Shown: positions 1-8,882 of the stretch, in pieces
How positions within the stretch are numbered: position 1 is the first letter of the stretch
Layout of the letters: each line of letters starts with the position of its first letter
Origin: Chara braunii
Lineage: Eukaryota > Streptophyta > Charophyceae > Charales > Characeae
DNA: 21,078 nucleotides
Direction of reading: 5' to 3'
Assembly: GCA_003427395.1 (NCBI GenBank)
Contig: BFEA01000202.1
Coordinates: forward strand, 1,763,650-1,784,727
Program-made: the position numbers and the translations under genes
Notes under the pieces: generated by a model
What the model was told of the DNA's origin: nothing
The model's database searches: none
Seen by the model: the letters and a program-made list of their open reading frames with translations, nothing else

Positions 1-25
1 AGCAAACAAGCAGACAAACAGGTTG

Positions 26-40
26 CGGGATCAAATCCCG
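26..40 (+). other. tRNA T-arm-like hairpin with Pol III B-box-like core
   Basis: CGGGA (26-30) pairs with TCCCG (36-40) around a five-base loop, and 28-38 reads GGATCAAATCC, one mismatch from the Pol III B-box consensus GGTTCRANNCC. This could be the tail of a tRNA-derived SINE or a tRNA relic whose A box lies before the window. A true T-loop has seven bases, so this is only suggestive. Confidence 0.15.
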
Positions 41-125
41 AAGGACTCAAAACCAGGCAACATCAAACAAGGTTAGTGTACAGCTCGCATGCCACTGCAA
101 TTCATTGCACACGCATGTCCTCTCT

Positions 126-725
126 TACACCCGAAGACCACCCCTGCGCCCCACTGTACATCCAAGCCCAGCCCGCTATGAAGGCTGGCTATGGCGCTGC
201 CCTCAGCAGCGCCCTGCTTCAACACACGACCGCACGTGTGCAGCCTCTTGCTCCAATGCCAGCAGCCAGCCCGCGAGCTATCGCTCCAGCAGCGCTGCCG
301 CCAGCCAGCAAGTGACCGAATGAGGCTGCCTGGGGAGAGCTCTTTCCTTTATGGAAAGAGTTGGCCTGCTCGTGCAGCCTGGCTGTCCTGGCCTGGGCCC
401 AGAAGCTTCCGGAAGGCCCCAGGATGCTGCCTTTGCGCTGCAGCTACTGGGCCTTGTTCAGTTGGGCCTCTCAACTGTCAGTGTATGAGGCTGCGAATCA
501 CGCCCAGGGCCTGCATTCTTTGGAAAAGCCCGGTAGGCCCTGGAAATGTCTTTGTTGCTCGACCTGCGTTTCTCTCAACCAACTGGTGCGTCGCAATTGC
601 CTGGACCCCAAATATGAAATTGACAGTCAAAGGCCTCTTGTGACAAGTTAGGCCCACCTTCACTTAGGGCGGGCACCACTGCAACCGGGGCCCCTTAGGC
701 CTGCTGAGGACACAGATCCTCGCAC
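126..725. repeat. Dispersed GC-rich repeat, copy 1
   Basis: This block of about 600 bp matches 1968-2562 in direct orientation along its whole length, with scattered substitutions and small indels. Both copies open with TACACCCGAAGACCACCCC and close with CAGATCCTCGCAC or a close variant. Apparent short ORFs here are not conserved in frame between the copies, so it is probably noncoding. It could be an LTR or part of another transposon, but I see no primer-binding site or polypurine tract at either edge, so its class is unknown. Confidence 0.75.
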
Positions 726-729
726 TACA

Positions 730-1089
730 GTTAAGTGGCTGAAAGTCGACAGAATGCCTATGGATACCATATGTCGACGTTTCAAGAAAGCTGAGGAAAC
801 TGCGACTCACCTCTGGTGGAGTTGGATACAGTCGAAGAGAATTTGGGTCTGGTGGTCTAAACTATGGTCCAAAAACGTAGAGGACCAAGTGCAGTGGGAT
901 TAAAAATTTGTGATTGAGGGATGGCTGCATAACGCAAAGGAGGTGGGGAATTATGTAGCTTCTGCAGGTAGAGCGGCTACTATGCACGTCATCTGGAAAA
1001 CCAGAAATGATAGAGTACTTAGATCCAAATTCAGATATCAGCCTGATGAACATGATTCTTGCAGAAATCAGGTCACTCATTTGCGCTGA
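730..1089 (+). pseudogene. LINE ORF2 C-terminal remnant, RT-associated zinc-binding domain (zf-RVT)
   Basis: The frame starting at 730 reads through DRMPMDTICRRFKKAEETAT, then HLWWSW, RIWVWW and, further on, VIWKTRNDRV. This matches the layout of the zf-RVT region at the C-terminus of plant LINE reverse transcriptases, where a Cys/His set precedes a Trp-rich helix and an IWKxRN motif. In this copy two positions that are normally Cys appear as Phe (CRRF) and Trp (WWSW), so metal binding is lost. An in-frame TAA at 901 interrupts the frame, which resumes to a TGA at 1087. The endonuclease and RT core are absent. It is a dead fragment; the assignment rests on motif recognition, not a search. Confidence 0.6.
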
Positions 1090-1553
1090 CTGGAGGAGAG
1101 CCAGAACGGCTTTGAACAGAAAAGCAGCCAGGGTTCACTTCTTCAAGACTTGGGGAGAAAAGGCTAGGATGCTCAAACTGAAGCCCTCGGGCATAATCCT
1201 GGAGCCCTGGCTGAAGGGGGCGAGGCCACAGTGAGTTGCTGGTCATGGGTAAACACAGTACTGGTTGTATCCTTTTGTACCTGGCTAGTATAGCATTCCG
1301 GAAGTTTTTCAGCTGGTCTCAGCTGGTTGAGGGTCTGTTCACACATAGGCTAGTTTGGATCTGCATATTTGGCGCCTTTCTAGGTGAAGAGTTCAGTGTA
1401 ACCAGGCCCTACTGGTTGACGCGGCAGTAGACCATGATGAATTGAGAACGATGTTGTTACCTGGGATGCTGGACCCAGTTTCCGGCAGGTGCAGCTCCCC
1501 ATGAATAGATCGGAGCCATCGAAGGAAAAAAAAAAAAAAAGAAAAAAAAAAAA
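730..1553 (+). mobile_element. 5'-truncated LINE (non-LTR retrotransposon) tail
   Basis: The segment starts inside a degenerate LINE ORF2 C-terminus, continues through about 430 bases without conserved coding, and ends in a nearly pure poly(A) tract (1526-1553, one G). A 5' truncation and 3' poly(A) are the usual products of target-primed reverse transcription. It lies directly after repeat copy 1 (ends 725). I could not find a convincing target-site duplication, so the exact 5' junction is approximate. Confidence 0.6.
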
Positions 1554-1967
1554 GAAGCAAGTGCAAGGAAAATGAGCAATAGCGAGATGACAATGTCCAC
1601 AATGCAGAATCACATTGAAGGCCAGATAGTATCACAGTGTCCAGAAAGCAGAAATGCACCAATATAACACCAATGAAGAATCGGTAACACTGAAAACCAA
1701 TGTCAATGAGAGTTTGCTCTCGCCACCACCAACATGAGTGTCCAGGCCCTATCTCCCAACTTGGTGCTCGGCGCCCAGCCTACTTCCTACACAGCTACAG
1801 TCTGCGGACTAATTGACAATGCAACTGTTGACGTCAGCAGCTCACAAAGTACTTGAAGATGTCGCCCAATGCAGACTATCTCCAATACCAGGTATGTGCC
1901 CTCACATCATCATCATCATCATCATCCTTCTCTCTCTCGCCTGACTTACTCCCACATCTTCCCTCTG
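1554..1967. other. Unassigned spacer with a CAT microsatellite
   Basis: No gene or transposon motif is recognisable. A (CAT)n run lies at 1905-1926 and is followed by a CT-rich stretch leading into repeat copy 2. A 76-residue ORF across this stretch is low-complexity and continues into the repeat, so I do not call it. Confidence 0.5.
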
Positions 1968-2562
1968 TACACCCGAAGACCACCCCTGCGCCTCACTGTA
2001 GTCCAAGCCCATCCAGCTATGGAAGCTGGGCTATGGCGCTGCCCTCAGCAGCGCCCTGCTTCCTGCACGACCGCACGCGCTAGCACCTTGCCTCTCAGCG
2101 CCAGCAGGAGCCTACGAGCGTCCGCTCCAGCAGCGCTGCCGCCAGCACGCGTGCTGAATGCCCTTCCAGGCAGCGAGCTCTCTCCTATATGGAAAGAGCC
2201 TGCCTGCCTCCGCAGCCTGACTGCCCTGGGCCTTGGCCCAGAAGCTTCCGGTAGGCCCCAGGTGGCTGCGCCTCTGATGCAGCTACTGGGCCTCGTTCAG
2301 TTGGGTCTCCCAACTGTCTGTGTATGAGGTTGAGATTCTTGTCCAGGGCCTGCATCTTCGGAAAGGCCTGGAAGGCCGTGGAAGGTCTTTGCTGCTCGGC
2401 CTGTGTTTTCCCTCAACCAACTGGCGCGTCACAACTGCCTGGACCCCAAATACGAAATTGACAGTCGAGGGCCTCTCGTGATTTGTTAGGCCCACCTTCA
2501 CTTAGGGTGGGCACATTGTAGCAGGGGCCCCTTAGGCCTGCCGAGGACCCAGATCCTCGCAC
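1968..2562. repeat. Dispersed GC-rich repeat, copy 2
   Basis: Direct repeat of 126-725, with shared landmarks including GCGCTGCCCTCAGCAGCGCC, CCCAGAAGCTTCCGG and TTAGGCCCACCTTCACTTAGG. Divergence is high enough (many single-base changes and indels) that duplication is not recent. It ends at the edge of the AT-rich block that begins at 2563. Class unknown. Confidence 0.75.
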
Positions 2563-2780
2563 AAGTTTGGTCAATTCCGGAAAAAAAAAAAATCGGAATA
2601 TTCCAGATGAGAATAGACACAGCAATTTCCGATTTTGAGAACTGGAATCCCCAAAACACAACTGTGAAGAGAGATTTACTGAAAGAAAGAAAAACGAAAA
2701 AAAATTGGAATGTCAAAGCAACGAAAAATTCGAAATTTCAAAAAAAAAAAAGGAAATCCAGATGTTCAGCTACTAAATTA
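2563..2780. repeat. AT-rich degenerate repeat, left flank of element A
   Basis: A run of A-rich sequence with repeated TTCCGAAATT-like and CGGAATATT-like words and several poly(A) tracts. Its inner part (CGGAATATTCCAGATGAGA at 2594-2612) aligns with the reverse complement of the block at 6230-6600, which has CGGATTTACTCAGATGAGAG. Short ORFs here are lysine-rich low complexity and are not called. The stretch 2781-2929 beyond it shows nothing I recognise. Confidence 0.5.
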
Positions 2781-2929
2781 ATTGAAGTGATCCCAGTACT
2801 CACAACGTTCAACTTGCATACAACAGCGAACATCCACATGAGAGCTCACACATGAGAAGCCAAAACGAGATACAATCCACACTCCAGGATGTCGTCACCA
2901 GTGTTATTGCAAATATACAAGAATGTTTG

Positions 2930-3757
2930 TCACCCGCGGCTCTGCCGCACACAAGTAGCAATTGGCCTGTTGGCTCATGCGTTGCTGCGTCTTGGCCATT
3001 TGGTCGCATGCCTTGACAAGTAGCTCTTGCATCCGACGCAAGAAAAAAAGATGGTCGTCGCTCTCGACCGTTTGTGGAATGATTGTGTCCAACGGAGAAG
3101 TGACTGGCGGGCCGTGCTCGAACTCGAAGGGCGACATCCCGATAGCCGGGTGGATGGACGAGTTGTATGCCAACTCGACATCCGGCAGCCGCTCAACCCA
3201 ATCCTTTTGGTCGAGACGGATGCGAGTGCGAAGGAGAACCTGTGCGGTCAGATGCGCCGTCTCCGTTTGGCCATCAGTTTGGGGGTGGCGAGCCGAACTA
3301 GGCTTGAGAGATGAGCCCCATCGTTTGATGAGCGCCAACCAAAAATTGGACATGAACCGAGTGTCGCGGTCGCAGGCGATTTCCTTGGGGTAACCCTTGG
3401 TTCGAATCCAACCGGCGTAAAGAACCTCGGCTAACTCCGGCGCCTTCGCATGACAGCGGCAAGGCAAAAACATAGCGAACTTGGTGAGTCGGTCGACCAC
3501 CGTGAGAATCCCATCCACTCCGGTCTTGTGCTTGGGGAACGGGCCGGTAATGTCCATGGCAATCGTTTCCCTTCGCCGCAAGGGGACCGGTAACGGTCGC
3601 AACTCGCCGTACGGACGATGATTGCNGGATTTGCANNGNCGGCAAACCTCGCATGACTCGCAATAGCGTGTGACGTCGTCGAGAAGACCGGGCCACCAAA
3701 AGCGCTCGCGGAGTCGGCCAATCGTACGATTGATGCCAAAGTGTCCGGTGGCGGGAG
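2930..3757 (-). pseudogene. Element A integrase (zinc finger and DDE core), 3'-truncated
   Basis: The integrase would insert the cDNA copy into host DNA. The frame begins around TGHFGINRTIG, the second His of the HHCC zinc finger, followed by WWPGLLDDV and the CESCEVC pair. The catalytic triad is visible as Asp in MDITGPFP, Asp in CDRDTRF and Glu in HPQTDGQTE, with 35 residues between the last two, the canonical DX35E spacing. The first His lies in the preceding RT frame, separated by a one-base frameshift near 3757. Four undetermined bases sit just after the CxxC pair. After the core helix ending AKTQQRMSQQAN, the reading degenerates (Cys-Leu instead of the expected basic stretch), and the GPY/F region and any chromodomain are lost. 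Confidence 0.85.
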
Positions 3758-5614
3758 CGCGTGGAACTCGCCAAGAAGCCGTGTGCGTAAGTGTAAATCT
3801 CGTGGCACACAAAGAAGATCCTTCCCTCGCAAGTGAACGAGCAAGTACCCCTCTTGGATCCAATAGTGCGATGGCGCCGGATTAGGAGAGGAGCAATTTG
3901 CGTACTTGTCGCAAAACTCGGGGTCGACTTGGTAACCGCGGATGAAGCTGTCCCGCAAGTCGCCGTTAATCTCAAAAGTCGAGTAGACTGTGGTACAATG
4001 GTCCGGACACCATGAAAGAGCATCCGCAAAACGGTTTGACTTGCCCGGAATGTGGTCGGGGAAAAAGTCAAACTGGTCAATGAAGGTCATCCAACGGGCA
4101 ATGGTGCTATTGACCGTGTCTTGGGTCTTGTAGAAGACCAATGGATTATTACTCGTTACCCATCGGAACTGCCATCGTCCGAGAACAAAATGCTGCCAGC
4201 GCTTTAGCGCATGAACGAAGGCCAATAATTCCTTCTTCCGTGCATCGTCAATCGAGTGCACGACGGACACTTTCTTGCTAAAGTACTCGATCGGGTGCCA
4301 GTCCACACCGTTATGTTGCTCGAGGACGACACCAATGCCATAGCCGGACGCATCGGTAGTGACACGTGTCGGCAAAAGCGGATCGTAGATGTGCAACACC
4401 TCCGCGGATAGCAATGTGGCTTTGAGAGCCAAAAAGGAAGTCCGCGCATTGTCGTCGAAGACGAATGGCCGGTCCTCGCATTGAAGCTTGGATAAAGGAG
4501 CCGCGATCTTCGAGTCTCTCTTGATGAAGCGTTGATAGTAGCTGGCTAAGCCAAGGAAGGAATGGAAATTTGTGACGGTCTTCGGCTCCGGCCACTCTTG
4601 GATGGCTTGAATCTTGTCTGACAATGGACTGATGCCCTTCGGTGTGACAAAATGGCTCAAGTATTCCAGCTCTTGCCATACAAATTCGCACTTGTTGCGG
4701 TTGGCTTTGTACTTGGCGCGGCGGAGCGTCTCCAACATTCGTCGAAGGTGCTCAAGATGATCCTCCAATGTCCGACTATAGACGAGGATGTCGTCTAAGT
4801 AGACTAGTACGAACCGGTCCAGCATCGCACGAAACTCGTTGGTCATTGCTGCTTGAAAGGTCGTCGGGGCATTGGTGAGGCCAAAAGGCATAACAATCCA
4901 CTCAAAATGCCCGTACCGCGTCTTGAACGCGGATTTGTACCAATCTTGCGGGCGTATTGAGATTTGATGGTAGCCCGACTTCAAGTCCAACTTTGAGAAG
5001 AATTTTGTGCCGCCCAAACGCTCGAGAAGGTCGTCACTCCGCGGAAGAGGTCCCGCATTCTTGACGGTTTGTGCGTTGAGCTTACAGTAGTCGATGCACA
5101 AGCGAAGATCCTTGTCCTTCTTCCGTACGAAGAGAACTGGCGCACCGTATGGTGAGCTACTAGGGCGGATCCAGCCTTTGTCCAAAAGATCGTTGAGTTG
5201 AGCGCGGAGAACCTCAAGCTCTTCCTCGCTCATGTGATAGATGCATCCTTTGGGCGGCACGACACCGGCCTCAAGAATGATATCGTGGGAGACCGGCCGA
5301 TCCGGCACCACACCGCTAGGAGACTCGAAGATGTCGGTGAACTCGTCGAGCAGCCGCACCACTCGGGGGTCCAAAGACAAGTCCGTAGGTGAAGATTCGG
5401 TCGTCGCGGCGGCTCGTAGAAAGCATAGGCCTATCTCGTCGGTCCGCTCGTAAGCGCAAGTGGCCCGAAAAGACTTGGTCGTTACAACTTGGCACCGGAT
5501 CGAGGAGTGCGGAAGAGGAATGGTACACGACACCTCGGCGCCGAAGGCGTCGCGAACGGTAAGTGTCCGCTGATGGAAGTTAACCGTGTGATCCGCACTT
5601 GCAAGCCAAGGCAT
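3757..5614 (-). pseudogene. Element A reverse transcriptase and RNase H
   Basis: A long open frame covers the end of the protease region (MPWLASADHTVNFH, which marks the protease C-terminus in this family), then the RT core and RNase H. RT landmarks include [40 protein letters not shown] and the catalytic YLDDILVYS. RNase H begins at TTDASGYGIGVVLEQ and runs through ELLAFVHALKRWQHF to FADALSW. In FADALSWCPDH, Trp-Cys stands where RR is usual, compatible with C-to-T changes in CG dinucleotides. The frame ends with a linker leading to FHA, the first His of the integrase finger, where a one-base indel moves the frame. The start at 5614 is not a real start: a short deletion near 5612 severs it from the protease. 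Confidence 0.88.
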
Positions 5615-6185
5615 CCAAAATAATATCGAAGTCTGTGTCTAAGACGTCAAACGTCACTGGTTCGCAGGCGTGAGGTGCGAAATAAACCGGCACGACTTCA
5701 ATGTAGCGATCGAGGAGTTGCTGCGTCTGACCGTCCGCCAACTTGATCACCGTCGGGTTTGGCTTCCTTCGAACTTGTGCGCCAAGGCCGGCCCTTTGGA
5801 TAAAGGACTGGTTGATGAAATTGCAAGTCTCGCCACTATCCAGCAAAGCGCTGCAGGACGCTTGCCCAACTTGGATGCGGACATAAAGGAGCGGTGCGTT
5901 GTTATCATCGTACCACTGCATGCGAAACTCGTGGGCCACCTTGGTAACATACGCAAGGATGTCCCCCACCACAGCTTCATCATCCGTCGGCGAAGATGGT
6001 GGTGCATAGAAGGCTGAGTATGTGTGGAGATGGGCGCATAGTGCTGCGCATTGCGGTCCCAGCAAGCAGCCTGTGGAAGGGAGAGGAAACCATGCAAAAT
6101 CCTCAGACGTCAACGGGTCCAAGACCTCTATGTTGAACTCGTGCGTCGAATCCCTTGAAGAGCCACTTGAAGACGATCTACTATT
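5612..6185 (-). pseudogene. Element A retropepsin-like protease region
   Basis: The frame carries an acidic N-terminal part followed by the aspartic protease signature ALLDSGETCNFI, where LDSG holds the catalytic Asp of a retropepsin that would mature the polyprotein. About four in five residues match the corresponding region of element B by eye. At DFDIILDAL the frame leaves the family sequence (B reads DFDIILRMPW), showing a two-base deletion or equivalent indel; the remainder continues in the frame starting at 5614. The upstream end is a truncation, not a start codon: homology with B begins at TCGTCTTCAAGTGG around 6180. Confidence 0.8.
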
Positions 6186-6229
6186 ACTGTTTAGTCATGA
6201 TTGATTGATTAGAGCACACTAGTTGGCCC

Positions 6230-6770
6230 TCAAAATCACGATTTTGACCTCACTGCCGAAAATCGATTTTTTTTTCTTTTCTTGGATTTCGTTTTCTCGC
6301 TATTTCTGTTGTGGAAAACCAGAATAGCGCAACATCTGAAATTTCCGTTTCGTTTTTCTTCTGAAAATCCGAAATTTCATTGTTGGAAATCCGGAATATC
6401 TTTTTCCCAAAAATTTCGATTTCCTGTTGCATTTCCCGTTATTTGGAAATTCGGAATATTTTTTTTTCGAAATTCGTTTTTTTGAAAACGGTACGGGAAA
6501 TCCCTTTTGCAGTACCATTTTCCAAACTGAGAATACTCTCATCTGAGTAAATCCGAATACTTGTTATTTCTTTTCAGAATTTTTTTTTCTTTTCACAGTT
6601 TTATGATTTTCACTATCTGATAGTCATTGGCAGTCTGAAGTTCGAAAAAAAAAATTATCATTGATACTTTCGCACTTCAAGGGAGGTTGGGAGACCTACT
6701 GAACTTGCAAAACTCGGGATTTTTATTTTTTTCAAATTTTTTTTGCAAAGTTCAAACTTTTCTTTTTTTG
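6230..6770. repeat. AT-rich degenerate repeat between elements A and B
   Basis: T-rich sequence with recurring words such as AAATCCGAAATTTC, AAATCCGGAATATC and AAATTCGGAATATT. Its reverse complement aligns loosely with 2590-2770, so element A is flanked by inverted copies of the same AT-rich family. A third, shorter patch lies at 10200-10290. ORFs in this block are low-complexity Phe/Lys-rich frames and are not called. Whether this is noncoding retroelement leader, a separate transposon or simple degeneration cannot be told from here. Confidence 0.5.
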
Positions 6771-6903
6771 ATTAGTGGCTCCTTATATGGGCGTTATCTG
6801 GGTGATTATCCCACCCACCCCTCCCCACCTATGTTGTTGCCCCCTCTGGTCTTACCTTCTCTATCTGTCTCCGGGTACCCCCTGCGGCGGCATTGGTGAG
6901 TTG

Positions 6904-6987
6904 CCACGTCAGCAGACCACGTCAGCAGACCACGTCAGCAGGCCATGCCAGCAGGACACAGCAGCCGAACAGTGCCACGTCAGCAGC
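6904..6987 (+). repeat. 13-bp tandem repeat, CCACGTCAGCAGA
   Basis: Three head-to-tail units at 6904-6942 (the last with one change), a fourth degenerate unit (CCATGCCAGCAGG) at 6943-6955 and an isolated unit at 6975-6987. The unit length is not a multiple of three, which argues against a conserved peptide repeat. Each good unit holds CCACGTCA, the reverse complement of TGACGTGG, which resembles plant bZIP binding sites. A regulatory role is only conjecture. Confidence 0.7.
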
Positions 6988-7302
6988 AGGGAGTGCCAAG
7001 ACAGCAGTCCTCCGGCCCGATCAATGCTCATGCGCTTACAAACAGCCGGCATGGATCAAAAGTCCGGGGAAAGGACGAGGCCTATCAAGCCCGAGCAGAG
7101 ATCAGCATCGGCCGAAAGTGGCCATGGTCGCGGCGGCAACTCCGTTTGACCAAACTAGCGAGGCTGTGTCTGCCAATGAAGGGGACAGACTCGCAGCCGC
7201 CCGGGAAGGTGGCCGCTCCGGCAAAGGCCGAGGACGCGGCAAGATGAAGACAAACACCACATTTATCCCCGGGCCCGGCGCAACAGCTTCAGCCCCATAG
7301 AC
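6988..7302 (+). other. Possible degenerate gag C-terminus of element B
   Basis: Placed upstream of the protease region, where gag would lie. Frames here are rich in Gly, Arg and Lys (for example GGRSGKGRGRGKMK near 7210-7250), as in nucleic-acid-binding gag tails, but no CCHC zinc knuckle is visible and no single frame stays open. I do not recognise a gag domain. The assignment rests on position and composition only. Confidence 0.25.
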
Positions 7303-8388
7303 CTACTATGGTCAATCGGGAAACTGAGCACCGCCGGGAGTGACTCGACGACACTCTCGACGTCTTCGGAACCGGTCGCTTCGCGGGTGACCGCCCTTCG
7401 TTCTGAGGCACATGCGGAAGTCAATAGTCCTCCTCTTATTTATTCTTTTGAGGACTATGCTGCCCGGCTCGTTCCTACGCTGGGTACTCAAGCTCAAGGA
7501 CAAGACGTGTGTGCAACATCTTCTCCGTCCGGCAGCAGCGACTTATCGTCTTCAAGTGGTTCTTCACAGGATTCGGCGCGCGAGTTTAACATAGAGGTAT
7601 TGGACCCGCTCACGTCCGGGGATTTCGCATGGCTTCCTCTCCCGACCACGGGCCGCTTGCCGAGACCGCAATGCGCAGCACTATGCGCTCATCTCCACAC
7701 GTACTTATCCTTCTATGCACCACCAATTTCACCGACGAGTGACGAAGGCGCGGTGGGGGATATCCTTGCGTATGTTACCAAGGTGGCCCGCGAGTTTCGC
7801 AATCAGCGGTACGACGACAACAACACACCGCTCCTCTATGTCCGCATCCAAGTTGGGCAAGCGTCCAGCACCGCTTTGTTGGATAGCGGCGTGTCTCGCA
7901 ATTTTATGAGCCAAGCCTTTATGCTAAGGGATGGCCTTGGCGCACAAGTTCGAAGGAAGGCAAACCCGACGACGATCAAGTTGGCGGACGGAAGGACGCA
8001 ACAACTTATCGACCGTTACTTCGAGGTCGCACCGGTGTATTTCGTACCTCATGCATGCGAACCGGTGACATTCAACATGTTGGACATGGACTTCGACATT
8101 ATTTTGAGAATGCCTTGGCTTGCACGTGCGGATCACACAGTCAACTTCCACCGGTGGACTCTTAGCGTTCGCGACGCTTTCGGCGCCGAAGTGCCATGTA
8201 CTATTCCTCTTCCGCACCCTTCGATTTGCTGCCAAGTGGTGACGACCAAGTCAATTCTTCCGGACCCCCGTGTGGTGCGGTTGCTTGACAAGTTCACCGA
8301 CATCTTCCGGTGTGGTGCCGGATCAGCCGATCTCTCACGAGATCATTCTTGAGGCCGGTGCCGTGCCGCCGAAAGGCTGCATTTACCG
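7303..8388 (+). pseudogene. Element B protease region, truncated before RT
   Basis: The frame is open from about 7303 and holds a Ser-rich linker, the same acidic domain as element A, the retropepsin motif ALLDSGVSRNFM and the protease C-terminus DFDIILRMPWLARADHTVNF. Compared with A, a stretch of roughly 30 residues between VVTTKS and DPRVVRLL has been deleted. Near 8308 a short deletion changes the frame, after which the family sequence resumes (VVPDQPISHEIILEAG) and stops at KGCIY, just before RT. The conventional start is unclear: no ATG precedes the conserved part in this frame, consistent with expression as part of a gag-pol polyprotein. Confidence 0.8.
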
Positions 8389-8535
8389 CAGCTACGACAA
8401 CAGACCGACCGAATGCTTGGTACACTTTGCGTACTGATGCAAGGCAAGCCGGTATCTTCAGCTCCATGTCGCACCCGTGACCAGGTTCCACCTTCAGATC
8501 GTCAGCTTCGCCCTCGACCCGGCTTGACTTCATAA
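8389..8535 (+). pseudogene. Element B pol C-terminal tail
   Basis: After the internal deletion, a short frame reads CRTRDQVPPSDRQLRPRPGL and ends at TAA (8533-8535), directly against the polypurine tract. Chromovirus pol ORFs typically end this way, so this is probably the genuine C-terminus of the polyprotein joined to the protease remnant. No domain is recognisable in it, and element A is truncated before the equivalent region, so no comparison is available here. Confidence 0.4.
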
Positions 8536-8545
8536 GCAGGGGGGG
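8536..8545 (+). promoter_or_regulatory. Polypurine tract of element B
   Basis: GCAGGGGGGG lies immediately before the LTR start TGTTACATGC and right after the pol stop codon. In LTR retrotransposons this purine run resists RNase H and primes plus-strand DNA synthesis. Its position fixes the LTR as the 3' LTR of a plus-strand element. Confidence 0.8.
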
Positions 8546-8574
8546 TGTTACATGCTGCACCTGCAATAGGTTGC

Positions 8575-8740
8575 ACAGGCCCTTTTCAGGCCCGTGTTGT
8601 TTTCAGCCTGAAAGCCTGAAAACAAGGGCCTATAGGCCCTGTGTCGTTTCGGGCTAAATCAGGGCCTTTCAGGCCCTGAGTATTTTCAGCTTGAAACTGA
8701 GGGCTATTTTCAGGCCCTCGTCAGTTCGACCTGCCCCGAA
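8575..8740 (+). repeat. Palindrome-rich AGGCCCT array in the U3 of LTR B
   Basis: AGGCCC or its complement recurs many times. AGGGCCTATAGGCCCT (8625-8640) is a perfect 16-bp palindrome, and just downstream CAGGGCCT and AGGCCCTG form an inverted repeat around TTC. The block lies about 150-300 bases upstream of the TATA box, where enhancer sites would be expected. The words resemble the plant TGGGCC/AGGCCCA site II element bound by TCP factors; that link is inference. Confidence 0.6.
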
Positions 8741-8874
8741 ACTCAGGCACCAGACCAGGGTTTTAGCTCAGGCTATTTTTGGCCTATTTTCAAGATAACT
8801 TTTGTTTGAGCTTCAACCCCAGGGTCTAGCACGTTTTGGCATTGGCAAGAGCAGCCTCCTGGATGGGCCAGCAC

Positions 8875-8882
8875 TATATAAG
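8875..8882 (+). promoter_or_regulatory. TATA box of LTR B promoter
   Basis: TATATAAG lies 330 bases into the LTR and is preceded by TGGGCCAGCAC. This is a plausible Pol II core promoter for the element, with a start site expected near 8905-8915. A second TATAAAA at 9681-9687 near the LTR 3' end is less likely to be the promoter. Confidence 0.6.

Larger units (their letters stand above)
2930..6185 (-). mobile_element. Element A: truncated Ty3/Gypsy retrotransposon internal region
   Basis: On the minus strand the order is protease, RT, RNase H, integrase, which is the Gypsy order (Copia has integrase before RT). No gag, LTR, primer-binding site or polypurine tract is attached. The 5' end stops near 6185, where homology with element B ends, close to a short ATTGATTGATT run. 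The 3' end breaks off after the integrase core near 2930. Frameshifts lie near 5612 and 3757, but I see no in-frame stop codon, so it looks less decayed than element C. The N bases at 3626, 3636, 3637 and 3639 fall inside the integrase zinc finger. Confidence 0.85.

Noticed and set aside
26-40. tRNA gene
   Set aside because: Only a T-arm-like hairpin with a five-base loop; no acceptor, D or anticodon arm can be built in the visible sequence.
126-725. LTR of an LTR retrotransposon
   Set aside because: Copies 1 and 2 have no primer-binding site or polypurine tract at their edges in either orientation and no clear TG...CA ends.
2882-2905. Fragment of LTR D type at the 3' break of element A (GGATGTCGTCACCAG)
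   Set aside because: Resembles GGATGTCATCGCCAG at 11361-11375, but the match is only about 15 bases and no collinear extension was found.
2962-3393. 143-residue plus-strand ORF
   Set aside because: Antisense shadow of the element A integrase; no domain, Trp/Cys/Ser-rich composition typical of reverse frames.
3298-4080. 260-residue minus-strand ORF
   Set aside because: Third-frame shadow overlapping the RNase H and integrase of element A.
6781-6790. CArG box CCTTATATGG (MADS-box site)
   Set aside because: A perfect consensus match, but a single 10-bp AT-rich word next to an AT-rich block is expected by chance and no gene follows it.
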